Shown: piece by piece, positions 46,625 to 54,227 of the stretch
How the letters are laid out: the number at the start of each line of letters is the position of its first letter
Numbering within the stretch: position 1 is the stretch's first letter
Origin: Streptomyces laurentii
Lineage (GTDB): Bacteria; Actinomycetota; Actinomycetes; Streptomycetales; Streptomycetaceae
Reading direction: 5' to 3'
Length of the DNA: 64,000 nt
Assembly: GCA_002355495.1 (NCBI GenBank)
Contig: AP017424.1
Location: forward strand, 806,001 to 870,000
The notes under the pieces: generated by a model
Seen by the model: only the letters and a program-made list of their open reading frames with translations
The model's database searches: none
What the model was told of the DNA's origin: nothing
Made by a program: the position numbers and the translations under genes

Positions 46625-47197
46625 TCAGCGCACGGGCGGGATGGAGACGACCAGGGTCGTCTCCGCCGGCACCGAGCCGTCGTTGCGGTAGGTGTGCGGC
46701 GCGTGGCCCGCGAAGGCGACGGAGGTGCCGGCCGGCACGACGTGCTCCTCGCCGTCGACGACGAGGGTGAGCGTTCCGGCGGTGACGTGGAGGAGTTCGG
46801 TGGTGCCCTCGGGGTGCGGGTCCGAGGTGCTGCCGTCGCCCGGCATCAGGGTCCAGTGCCACAGCTCCAGCGGGCCGTGGGCGTCACTGCCGATGAGCAG
46901 GGTGCTGTTGCTGCCGGCGGCGGTGGACCACATCCGTACGGCCTGCTCCGGCGGGACGAGACGGACCTGGGGGCCCTGCTCGTAGTCGAGCAGCGTGGTG
47001 ATCGGGACGCCGAGCGCGTCGGCCAGCTTGACGGTGGTGCCGACGCTGGGGTTCGTGCGGGCCTGCTCGATCTGGATGATCATGCCGCGGCTGACCGCGG
47101 CCCGGGCGGAGAGGACGTCCAGCGTGTAGCCGCGTTCGTTGCGCCAGTACCGGAGATTGCGGGCGAGCGACTGGGTGAGCTGATCGAGATCCGACAC
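46625..47197 (-). CDS. XRE-family HTH regulator with cupin domain
   Basis: A 190-residue repressor: HTH_XRE at about 8-62 (LRYWRNERGYTLDVLSARAAVSRGMIIQIEQARTNPSVGTTVKLADALGV) and a C-terminal cupin at about 105-180 (EGTTELLHVTAGTLTLVVDGEEHVVPAGTSVAFAGHAPHTYRND). Such regulators sense small metabolites such as amino acids or polyamines. The GTG is picked as the HTH begins right after it; a TTG 11 codons upstream lies inside the operator. It is divergent from an EamA exporter, its probable target. Confidence 0.92.
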   Translation of the reverse strand: MSDLDQLTQSLARNLRYWRNERGYTLDVLSARAAVSRGMIIQIEQARTNPSVGTTVKLADALGVPITTLLDYEQGPQVRLVPPEQAVRMWSTAAGSNSTLLIGSDAHGPLELWHWTLMPGDGSTSDPHPEGTTELLHVTAGTLTLVVDGEEHVVPAGTSVAFAGHAPHTYRNDGSVPAETTLVVSIPPVR

Positions 47198-47203
47198 ATT
47201 CCA

Positions 47204-47246
47204 TCCAATAGAGTGAATGACGCAGTCCAATAGACTGCACTACGGT
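47204..47246. promoter_or_regulatory. Operator and promoter between XRE-cupin and EamA genes
   Basis: TCCAATAGAGTG (47204) and TCCAATAGACTG (47226) form a direct repeat exactly 22 bases apart, two helical turns. The second copy is centred on the inverted repeat GCAGTC-CAATA-GACTGC (47222-47238). ATGACG (47217) and TACGGT (47241), 18 bases apart, are a plausible exporter promoter overlapped by the second site. Confidence 0.6.
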
Positions 47247-47292
47247 GTGGTGCACCTGCTTGTTCACTGCACTGTACTGCGAGGGCCTGCCC

Positions 47293-48162
47293 ATGACGGC
47301 CTTGTTCGCGCTGGCCACCTGTCTGATGTGGGGCCTCTCCGACTTCGGCGGCGGGCTGCTCACCCGCCGCTTCCCCGCCCTGACCGTCGTCGTGATCTCC
47401 CAGTCCATCACCGTCGCCGTGCTCGGCGCCGTCGTTCTCGCCACCGGAGCGTTCGGCGAGGCCGGCCCCCGGCTCTGGTACGCCATCGGGGCGGGCCTGG
47501 TCGGCCCCACGGCGATGCTCGCCTTCTACCGGGCGCTCGCGCTCGGTCCGATGGGCGTCGTCTCGTCGCTCGGCGCGCTCGGCGTCGTCGTCCCGGTATC
47601 CGTCGCCCTGCTGCTCGGCGAACCGCCGGGCATACTCCAGTTCGCCGGCATCGCGGTGGCGATCGCCGGGGTGGGACTCGCCGGCGGACCGGAGCTGTGC
47701 GGCGCGCCCGTCCAGCGCCAGACGGTGCTGTTCACCCTCTTCGCGGCCTTCGGCTTCGGCGCCGTGATGGCGCTGATCTCCGAGGCCTCCACCACCGTGA
47801 CCGGTCTGTTCCTCGCCCTGTTCGTCCAGCGGGTCACCAACATCGTGGTGGGCGGCGTCGCCCTGTGGCTGTCGGCACGGCGCGGCCATCCGGCCCTGCC
47901 CGCGGAAGGCGGCGGTCCGCGCATGCTCGTCGCGGCCCTGCCCGCGCTGGCGTTCGTGGGACTCTCGGACGTCGCCGCCAACGGCACGTACGCGCTCGCC
48001 GCCCAGCACGGGCCCGCGACGATCGCCGCGGTCCTCGCGAGCCTCTACCCGGTCGTGACGGCACTCGCCGCGCGCGGCCTGCTGAAGGAGCGGCTGCGCG
48101 CGGTCCAGGCCGCGGGCGCGGGCCTGGCCCTGGTGGGCACGCTCCTGCTCGCGACGGGCTGA
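47293..48162 (+). CDS. EamA/DMT-family exporter
   Basis: A 289-residue membrane protein with ten hydrophobic segments in two EamA repeats (TALFALATCLMWGLSDFGGG; TVLFTLFAAFGFGAVMALISE). DMT transporters export amino acids, nucleosides or drugs. The divergent XRE-cupin repressor and the operator repeats suggest substrate-induced export. ATG follows GCGAGGG. It is convergent with the hexapeptide transferase gene. Confidence 0.93.
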   Translation: MTALFALATCLMWGLSDFGGGLLTRRFPALTVVVISQSITVAVLGAVVLATGAFGEAGPRLWYAIGAGLVGPTAMLAFYRALALGPMGVVSSLGALGVVVPVSVALLLGEPPGILQFAGIAVAIAGVGLAGGPELCGAPVQRQTVLFTLFAAFGFGAVMALISEASTTVTGLFLALFVQRVTNIVVGGVALWLSARRGHPALPAEGGGPRMLVAALPALAFVGLSDVAANGTYALAAQHGPATIAAVLASLYPVVTALAARGLLKERLRAVQAAGAGLALVGTLLLATG

Positions 48163-48226
48163 GCCGCACGACGGATCAGCCGAGTCTCAGGGACCACGGC
48201 GCCGCCCCGGCCGCCGCCCTCGCGGG

Positions 48227-49030
48227 TCAGCTCTCCAGTTCGGCCGGCGTCTTGAGGTCCTCCGCCCCGAGGCCGGCGAGCGCCGCCAGCTGCTCCGCGG
48301 TCATGCCGGCGGGGATGGGCCGGGGCGCGGGCGTGCGCAGCGGCGGCTGCCAGCCCTTCTCCGGATCGTACGAGCGGACGACCTTCGCGGGCGCGCCCGC
48401 CACCACCGCGTGGTCGGGGACCTCGCCCCGGACGACCGCCCCGGCGGCCACCACGACGTTCCGGCCTATCCGGGCGCCGGGCAGGATCACCGCGCCGGTG
48501 CCGAGCCAGCAGCCGGGGCCTATGACGACCGGCTCCGAGCGGGGCCACTGCCGGCCGACGGGCACGTCGGGGTCGTCGTAGCTGTGGTTGGTCGAGGTGA
48601 TGTAGACGTACGGCCCGCAGTACGTGTCCGAGCCGATGCTGATGGGGGCCTCGGCGATGACGTGGCTGCCGCGGCCGAGGACGACGCCGTCGCCGAGGGT
48701 CAGCACGGTGTCCGTACCGAGGTCGAGGTCGGGCAGCATGCCCGCGGTCAGCGTGACCTGCTCGGCGATGATGCAGCAGGCGCCCATCTCGATCCAGCGT
48801 TCGCCGAAGACGGTGCCCTGGGGGAAGGCCAGCCGGGTGCCCTCGCCGATCCGGCGGAAGCGCAGCCGCCCCGGGTGCTCGGCGGTGACGGCGCCGGCCT
48901 GCTGGATCCGTCGCCAGCCGCCCTGCAGGGCGCGGGCGACGACGCGGCGTCGCCAGGCGGTCAGCGAGGAGAACGTGTTTCTGTTCCGGGGCACCCGGAC
49001 ACCGTAGTCGGCGGCGTCGGCGCTGATCAC
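48227..49030 (-). CDS. Left-handed beta-helix (hexapeptide) acyltransferase
   Basis: A 267-residue O- or N-acyltransferase. The hexapeptide coils run from about residue 80 to 215: DTVLTLGDGVVLGRGSHVIAEAPISIGSDTYCGPYVYITSTNHSYDDPD, then VVIGPGCWLGTGAVILPGARIGRNVVVAAGAVVRGEVPDHAVVAGAPAKVV. The loop with NHSYDD supplies the catalytic His. Acceptor unknown; maltose/galactoside acetyltransferases and wall-modifying enzymes share this fold. The GTG start has AGGG 8 bases upstream. Confidence 0.9.
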   Translation of the reverse strand: MISADAADYGVRVPRNRNTFSSLTAWRRRVVARALQGGWRRIQQAGAVTAEHPGRLRFRRIGEGTRLAFPQGTVFGERWIEMGACCIIAEQVTLTAGMLPDLDLGTDTVLTLGDGVVLGRGSHVIAEAPISIGSDTYCGPYVYITSTNHSYDDPDVPVGRQWPRSEPVVIGPGCWLGTGAVILPGARIGRNVVVAAGAVVRGEVPDHAVVAGAPAKVVRSYDPEKGWQPPLRTPAPRPIPAGMTAEQLAALAGLGAEDLKTPAELES

Positions 49031-49130
49031 CGGGGTGCCCTGTGATGTCCGTCATGGGCGCGGGCCCGCCTGACACCCCCTAGGGTCTGCCGCGAGGCGC
49101 GACCGCTAACGAAGACTTCTGGAGCGAACG

Positions 49131-49670
49131 ATGACGGATGTGTCAGGGGCGTTGATCAAGGGCGTGGGCGGCAAGGAGCCGCGGATCGATCCGACGGCGT
49201 TCACGGCGCCGACCTCGGTGGTGCTCGGCGAGGTCACGCTCGGGGCGCGCGCCGGGATCTGGTACCACGCGGTGCTGCGGGCGGACTGCGGGCCGATCGA
49301 GATCGGCGAGGACTCCAATGTGCAGGACAACTGCACCGTCCATGTGGATCCGGGTTTCCCCGTACGGATCGGGGCGCGGGTGACGATCGGCCACAACGCG
49401 ACCGTGCACGGCTGTGTCGTCGAGGACGACGTGCTCGTCGGCATGGGCGCCACGGTCCTGAACGGCGCCCGGATCGGCGCCGGTTCCCTGGTGGCGGCGC
49501 AGGCGCTGGTCCCGCAGGGGATGGAGGTGCCGCCGGGCTCACTGGTGGCGGGGGTTCCGGCGAAGGTGCGCCGTCCGCTGACGGAGGAGGAGCAGGCCGG
49601 GATCCGGCTCAACGCCGAGATGTATCTGCACCTCGCCACGGTCCATGCCGAGGCCTTCGCGGACGAGTAG
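49131..49670 (+). CDS. Gamma-class carbonic anhydrase-family protein
   Basis: A 179-residue trimeric left-handed beta-helix protein: GEVTLGARAGIWYHAVLRADCGPIEIGEDSNVQDNCTVHVD, then the metal histidines in VTIGHNATVHGC (H-x3-H pattern with the earlier H in NCTVHVD). Binding of zinc, iron or cobalt is typical; YrdA/PaaY-like members have weak or no CO2 hydration. GIRLNAEMYLHLA is the C-terminal helix. Divergent from the hexapeptide acyltransferase, a distant structural relative. Confidence 0.93.
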   Translation: MTDVSGALIKGVGGKEPRIDPTAFTAPTSVVLGEVTLGARAGIWYHAVLRADCGPIEIGEDSNVQDNCTVHVDPGFPVRIGARVTIGHNATVHGCVVEDDVLVGMGATVLNGARIGAGSLVAAQALVPQGMEVPPGSLVAGVPAKVRRPLTEEEQAGIRLNAEMYLHLATVHAEAFADE

Positions 49671-49677
49671 GGCACGA

Positions 49678-49713
49678 GAATCGGGGCCCGGGCTTGAGCC
49701 CGGGCCCCGATTC
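49678..49713. terminator. Bidirectional terminator, 17-base-pair stem
   Basis: GAATCGGGGCCCGGGCT and its exact complement around TG, 7 bases after the carbonic anhydrase stop and convergent with the DedA gene. Confidence 0.9.
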
Positions 49714-49766
49714 CAAGGGTCTTGCGTGCCGCGTCCGCCGGATCGGTGGATCGCCGGATCGGCGGG

Positions 49767-50444
49767 TCAGTTCCGGCCGGCGGCCTCGGCCGCGGGGCTG
49801 CCGGTCTCCGGCTCGGTCGCCGTCCGCGCGGAGGCGGCGGCCGCGGCCTTCTTGGCCCGGTTCTTCAGGATCAGCAGCGAGCCGAGGCCGATGAGGACCG
49901 CGAGCACCAGGCCCAGCCAGGAGAAGCGCTTGAGCCACGCCTCGGCGACGACGCCCACCGTGTAGATGACGGCCGTGGTGCCGCCGGCCCAGAGCAGGCC
50001 GCCGAAGACGTTGGCGATCAGGAACTTCCAGTACGGCATGCGCAGCACGCCTGCCAGCGGCCCGGCGAAGATCCGCAGCAGGGCGACGAAGCGGCCGAAG
50101 AAGACCGCCCACATGCCCCACTTCTCGAAGGAGCGCTCAGCGAGGCCGATATTGGCCTCGCTGAAGTGCTTCGGGAACCTCCTGCCCAGCTTTTCGAGCA
50201 GCGGGCGGCCGCCCCTGCGGCCGATGGCGTAGCCGATCGAGTCGCCGACGACGGCGCCGACGGTCGCGCACGCGCCGAGGACGTACGGGTTGATGTGGCC
50301 GTGCTGGGAAGCCAGCAGGGCGGAGCTGACGAGGACGATCTCGCCGGGCAGCGGGATGCCCAGGCTCTCGACCCCGATCACCAACCCGACCAGCGCGTAG
50401 ACGGCGACCGCAGGGATCGTCTCCAGCCATTCCTGGACGTGCAC
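49767..50444 (-). CDS. DedA-family membrane protein
   Basis: A 225-residue integral membrane protein: VVGDSIGYAIGRRGG and FFGRFVALLRIFAGPLAGVLRMPYWKFLIANVFGGLLWAG are the DedA signatures, including the essential Arg in GRFVALLR. DedA proteins are linked to undecaprenyl-phosphate and phospholipid flipping and membrane potential. The C-terminus is a basic-to-acidic cytoplasmic tail. GTG start with AGAGGA 7 bases upstream. TVP38 and UppP genes elsewhere in the window share this lipid-carrier theme. Confidence 0.95.
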   Translation of the reverse strand: MHVQEWLETIPAVAVYALVGLVIGVESLGIPLPGEIVLVSSALLASQHGHINPYVLGACATVGAVVGDSIGYAIGRRGGRPLLEKLGRRFPKHFSEANIGLAERSFEKWGMWAVFFGRFVALLRIFAGPLAGVLRMPYWKFLIANVFGGLLWAGGTTAVIYTVGVVAEAWLKRFSWLGLVLAVLIGLGSLLILKNRAKKAAAAASARTATEPETGSPAAEAAGRN

Positions 50445-50491
50445 GCGCGTTCCTCTCCCGTGGCGCGACCGGACCCCGGCAGCCTACCCGG

Positions 50492-53095
50492 TCAGGGTGT
50501 ACGGACGGCGGCCCGCGCCCGCAGGGTCAGCGTCCGGGCCGACGCCCCGACCGCGACCTCCCGCGCCCCGGTGCCCAGGACCCAGCGGTGCCGGGCCTCG
50601 TCCCAGGAGGACAGGGTGCGGGCCGTGACGGACACGGTGACCTTGCGCCGCTCGCCGGGGGCGAGCCGGAGCCGCTGATAGCCGGCGAGCAGCCGGCGCG
50701 GCTGGTCGATGCCGAGGCCGGCGAGGTCCGGGGAGGGGCCGACGTACACCTGGGGGACGTCGATGCCGGCCCGGGTCCCGGTGTTGGCGACGGTGAAGGA
50801 GACGCGGAGCCCGCCGCGGTCGGGGGCGACGGCCAGGCCCTCGTAGCGGAAGGTGGTGTACGACAGGCCGTGGCCGAAGGGGAAGAGCGGGGTGACGTCC
50901 TCGGCGTCGTACCAGCGGTAGCCGACGTGGATGCCCTCCGCGTACCGCTCGACGCCGTCCTTGCCGGGGTAGCGGCCGGGGTCGCCGGCGGTGGGGTGGG
51001 CGTCGTCGCCGCTCGGGAAGGTCTGGGTGAGCCGGCCGCCCGGGTCGGCGTCGCCGAAGAGCACGGCGGCGGTGGCGGGGCCGCCTTCCTGGCCCGGGTA
51101 GTACATCTGGAGCACCGCCCCGGTGTCCGCGAGCCAGGGCATGGTGACGGCGGACGAGGTGTTGAGGACCACGGTGGTCCGGGGGTTGACGGCGGTCACG
51201 GCCTTGATCAGGTCGTCCTGGCGGCCGGGCAGCGCGAGCCGGCCGCGGTCGCGGCCCTCGGTGGCGTCCTCGTAGGCGAACAGGACGACGCTGTGGGCGG
51301 CGCGGGCGGCGGCGGTGGCCTCGGTGAGGTCGGCGGTGCGGGTGGTGCCGTCGGCGGCGCGCAGCCGGACGAGCTGGCCGGCGGTGCCGCCGGCGGCCGT
51401 GACGGTGAGCCGGTGGGTGCCGGCGGTCAGCCGGCGGTCGGCGCGGCGCAGAGTGAGGCCGTCGTCGGCGGTCCCGCCGAGTCCCCCGTTGAAGACCTCC
51501 GCGTCGCCCGACTGGGTGGGGAAGAGTTCGGCGCCGTCGAGGGTCACGGTGGGGCGCTTGCCGCCGTAGTGGACGAAGAAGCTCCAGTCGTCGTCGGCCG
51601 TGGTCGTGAAGGTGCCCTCGTAGCGGTGGGTCTCGCCGGCGGGGACCTGGACGGCGTCGAGGTCCGGGGCGGGCTTGAAGGCGGCTCCGGTGTCGGGCAG
51701 CGGCTTGCCGTAGGGGTCCTCGCCGAGGGCGTACGTGACGGTGGCACCGCCGCCGGCCCGGGTGCGCAGGGCGTCGAGGGGGCTGGTGGCGGCGTCCGGG
51801 ACGACGTGGGCGCTGCCGCCGCCGCTGACGAACGGCACCCGGCCGGTGGGGCCGATGACGGCGAGGGAGCGGGCGGCCTGGCCGGTGAGCGGAAGCGTCC
51901 GGTTCTCGTTGCGCAGCAGGGTGGCGCCGGCGAGCGCGACGTTCAACGCGACCCGGGCTCCGGCCGCGGCGTCACGCGCGGGCCGGGCGGACCGCCCGGC
52001 GGCGGCCCCGGAGCCGCCGGCCGGCGACGCGTCGAGGGCGCCGAAGCGTTCGCGTACGGTCAGCAGGCGGCGTACGGCGGTGTCGACGTCGGCCTCGTCG
52101 ATCCGGCCCTCGCGGACGGCGGTGACGAGCGGGGCGCCGAAGTGACGGCCGCCGGGCATCTCCATGTCGCAGCCGGCGGTGAGCGCGGCGGTGGCGTGGA
52201 CGGCGCCCCAGTCGCTCATCACCCAGCCCTCGAAGCCCCATTGGCCGCGCAGGACGTCGGTGAGGAGCATCCGGCTCTCGGTGGCGTGGACGCCGTCGAC
52301 CTTGTTGTACGCGGCCATGACGGCACCCGTCCCGGCCGTGACGGCGGCCTCGAAGCCGCGCAACTCGGTCTCGTGCAGGGCCTGTTCGCCGGCCCGGACG
52401 TCGACGCTCATCCGGCCGTGTTCCTGGTTGTTGAGGGCGACGTGCTTGACGGTGGCGATGAGGCCCTCGGCCTGGATGCCGCGGATCTCCTCGGCGACCA
52501 TGTCGGCGGAGAGCAGCGGATCCTCGGAGAAGGTCTCGAAGTTCCGGCCCGCGTACGGGGTGCGGATGAGGTTGACCATGGGCGACAGGAGCACGTCCTG
52601 GCCGAGAGCGCGGCCCTCCTGGCCGATGACCTGTCCGTACGCCCGGGCGAGGCCGGGGTCGAAGGCGGCGGCGAGCATCACGGGTGCGGGCAGCGCGGTG
52701 GCGTGCTCGCGGACGCGGACGCCTGCGGGGCCGTCGGCGAGCCGGAGCGGCGGGATGCCGAGGCGGGGAATCCCCGGAACGTAGCCGGCCTGGCCGAGGC
52801 CTTCGGGGTCGGTGGCGCCGTGCAGCAGCGCGGACTTCTCCTCGAGCGTGAGCCGGGCGAGCAGGTCGGAGACGCGCTCGCTCACCCGCCCCTTGGCGGG
52901 CGTGCCGCCGGGGACGCGGGGACGGGCGGCGGCGGCCGGAGTGCCGCCGGCCAGGCTGGGGGCGGCGCTGAGGGCGGCCGCGCCGGCGAGGGTGAGCAGC
53001 AGGCGGCGCCGGGAGATCCGGCGGGGCGCGAGGGCGGTGACGGGGGTGTCCCGTCGCGACGGCTCCGGCTGTTCCGGGAGGGGGGCGTGGGGCAC
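50492..53095 (-). CDS. Secreted GH3 beta-glycosidase with PA14 insert
   Basis: An 867-residue secreted beta-glucosidase or related enzyme. The Tat signal is RRISRRRLLLTLAGAAALSAAP (split here as RRISRRRLLL then TLAGAAALSA). The GH3 N-terminal barrel holds the nucleophile D295 in GWVMSDWGAVH, and KHVALNNQEHGR; the C-terminal sandwich starts near GATLLRNENRTLPL, with a PA14 domain (about 500-640: HRYEGTFTTTADDDWSFFVHYGG) inserted, and an Fn3-like end. PA14 inserts usually shape carbohydrate binding. The GTG start follows AAGGAG; a longer start 13 codons upstream overlaps the operator. Confidence 0.94.
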   Translation of the reverse strand: MPHAPLPEQPEPSRRDTPVTALAPRRISRRRLLLTLAGAAALSAAPSLAGGTPAAAARPRVPGGTPAKGRVSERVSDLLARLTLEEKSALLHGATDPEGLGQAGYVPGIPRLGIPPLRLADGPAGVRVREHATALPAPVMLAAAFDPGLARAYGQVIGQEGRALGQDVLLSPMVNLIRTPYAGRNFETFSEDPLLSADMVAEEIRGIQAEGLIATVKHVALNNQEHGRMSVDVRAGEQALHETELRGFEAAVTAGTGAVMAAYNKVDGVHATESRMLLTDVLRGQWGFEGWVMSDWGAVHATAALTAGCDMEMPGGRHFGAPLVTAVREGRIDEADVDTAVRRLLTVRERFGALDASPAGGSGAAAGRSARPARDAAAGARVALNVALAGATLLRNENRTLPLTGQAARSLAVIGPTGRVPFVSGGGSAHVVPDAATSPLDALRTRAGGGATVTYALGEDPYGKPLPDTGAAFKPAPDLDAVQVPAGETHRYEGTFTTTADDDWSFFVHYGGKRPTVTLDGAELFPTQSGDAEVFNGGLGGTADDGLTLRRADRRLTAGTHRLTVTAAGGTAGQLVRLRAADGTTRTADLTEATAAARAAHSVVLFAYEDATEGRDRGRLALPGRQDDLIKAVTAVNPRTTVVLNTSSAVTMPWLADTGAVLQMYYPGQEGGPATAAVLFGDADPGGRLTQTFPSGDDAHPTAGDPGRYPGKDGVERYAEGIHVGYRWYDAEDVTPLFPFGHGLSYTTFRYEGLAVAPDRGGLRVSFTVANTGTRAGIDVPQVYVGPSPDLAGLGIDQPRRLLAGYQRLRLAPGERRKVTVSVTARTLSSWDEARHRWVLGTGAREVAVGASARTLTLRARAAVRTP

Positions 53096-53125
53096 GACGG
53101 CGCTCCTTCGGACCGGCACGATTCC

Positions 53126-53146
53126 TGCGATCATGCGTTGATCGCA
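53126..53146. promoter_or_regulatory. Palindromic operator upstream of the GH3 gene
   Basis: TGCGATCA and TGATCGCA, perfect 8-base arms around TGCGT, 31 bases before the GH3 start. A CATAGT -10-like box (53147-53152 read on the minus strand) directly precedes it, so a bound repressor would block early transcription. Confidence 0.55.
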
Positions 53147-53352
53147 CTATGCGTGACGGTGTGTCCGTTTTCGTGTCGCCGTGCCGACCGTAACTCTGTC
53201 CGAGCCGTCACTCGGAATGGGCGCGGGCCCAAAAATACTGACGCCCCGATGCGCTCCAGGCGTACGCGCGGCGCCTGTTGTGCGCCCCAGAGGGATCAGC
53301 GGGGGGGACATCACCCATGTCCGCATCGAACCGATTGCACGATCTTCATATC

Positions 53353-53369
53353 CGACAAGACTTTTGTCG
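53353..53369. promoter_or_regulatory. Inverted repeat upstream of the lipoprotein stub
   Basis: CGACAA-GACTT-TTGTCG in an AT-richer 100-base stretch that also has a second TTTGTC copy at 53390. Together with the ribosome site AGGAG before the stub ATG it looks like a regulated promoter region that has outlived its gene. Confidence 0.35.
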
Positions 53370-53410
53370 TGATCTCTCATCAAAGGACCTTTGTCTCCCA
53401 GGAGTTCTCC

Positions 53411-53779
53411 ATGGTGGGATCGCTCGGCAATCGGATGAAGGCAGCGAAGACGCGTCACCTCGGCGCCGTCACCGCCGCCACCCTCGCCGCCGTCCTGTCG
53501 CTCGCCGCCTGCGGACCGGCTACCCCCGGCGGCACGCCGAGCAGCAGCGTCACGGCGCGTGTACTGACCCGCGGGCGAACACGCTCCGGTGACCCCGGAA
53601 ACAGGCATCGCCATGCCTCCCCGGTACGGGAGGCATGGCGATGCCGCCGCGTCGGGTCGCCGGGGTCGGCTCAGCTCTCCCGGTTGTTCGGCCGGAGCGT
53701 CCACAGGACGGTCATCTCGCCGGTGACGGCGCCGTCCTCGCGCGTGATGTCGATCCGGACCGGGAACTCGGGGCGCTGA
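53411..53779 (+). pseudogene. Truncated lipoprotein gene
   Basis: A good ribosome site (AGGAG, 6 bases) and an ATG open a lipoprotein signal peptide: RMKAAKTRHLGAVTAATLAA, then LSLAAC with the lipidated Cys34 and GPATPGGTPSSS as in solute-binding proteins. About 25 codons later the frame runs into a terminator hairpin (53603) and then antisense through the hotdog gene until 53779. No folded domain follows. I read it as the 5-prime stub of a lost lipoprotein, perhaps a sugar-binding protein that once served the adjacent GH3 enzyme. A short secreted peptide is the alternative. Confidence 0.45.
53603..53644. terminator. Bidirectional terminator, 18-base-pair stem
   Basis: GGCATCGCCATGCCTCCC and its exact complement around CGGTAC, between the lipoprotein stub and the convergent hotdog gene. 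Confidence 0.88.
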
Positions 53780-54132
53780 CCCGCGTCGAGTTCGGCGACG
53801 ACCTCGGCGGCCGGGCGGCCCAGGGTCGCGGTGGCGGTGACGACGCCCATGGCGAGCTTCTTGTACGCGATCTCGGCCTTGACGGCGAGCGGGACCGCGC
53901 GGTTCAGCTGGTCGCCGAAGGCGGCCAGGACGATGGCGCCGCTGGCGGACTCGGCGAGGGTGAACATGGCGCCGGCGTGCGGGCCGCCGACGTGGTTGTG
54001 GTACGCGGCCTGGTCCGGCAGGCGGACCACGGCCCGCTCGCCGGTGGTCTCCAGGAACTCGAGGTCGAGGGTTTTGGCCATGGGAACCGTGGCGGCGAGC
54101 ATCTCGCCGACGGACATCTGCTCTGCGCTCAT
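53671..54132 (-). CDS. Hotdog-fold (DUF4442/PaaI-like) thioesterase-type protein
   Basis: A 153-residue hotdog protein: YHNHVGGPHAGAMFTLAESASGAIVLAAFGDQ is the fold signature with the long helix, and VPLAVKAEIAYKKLA the following strands. The family includes acyl-CoA thioesterases; the substrate is unknown. TAACAT ends 9 bases before the ATG and no ribosome site is visible, so it is probably leaderless. A Met five codons later is an alternative start. Confidence 0.85.
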   Translation of the reverse strand: MSAEQMSVGEMLAATVPMAKTLDLEFLETTGERAVVRLPDQAAYHNHVGGPHAGAMFTLAESASGAIVLAAFGDQLNRAVPLAVKAEIAYKKLAMGVVTATATLGRPAAEVVAELDAGQRPEFPVRIDITREDGAVTGEMTVLWTLRPNNRES

Positions 54133-54227
54133 GGGCCGTGATGTTACCCACGGGTAGCCAGTCGGCGCCATTCTCCGCCAGGGGCGGCCGTAGCCCCGTG
54201 CACGCCGCCCCTCTATCGTTACGGCCC

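Noticed and set aside
53278..53592. 104-residue plus-strand frame before the hotdog gene
   Set aside because: It overlaps the lipoprotein signal in another frame; the latter has the ribosome site and lipobox, this one has Arg-rich shadow composition.
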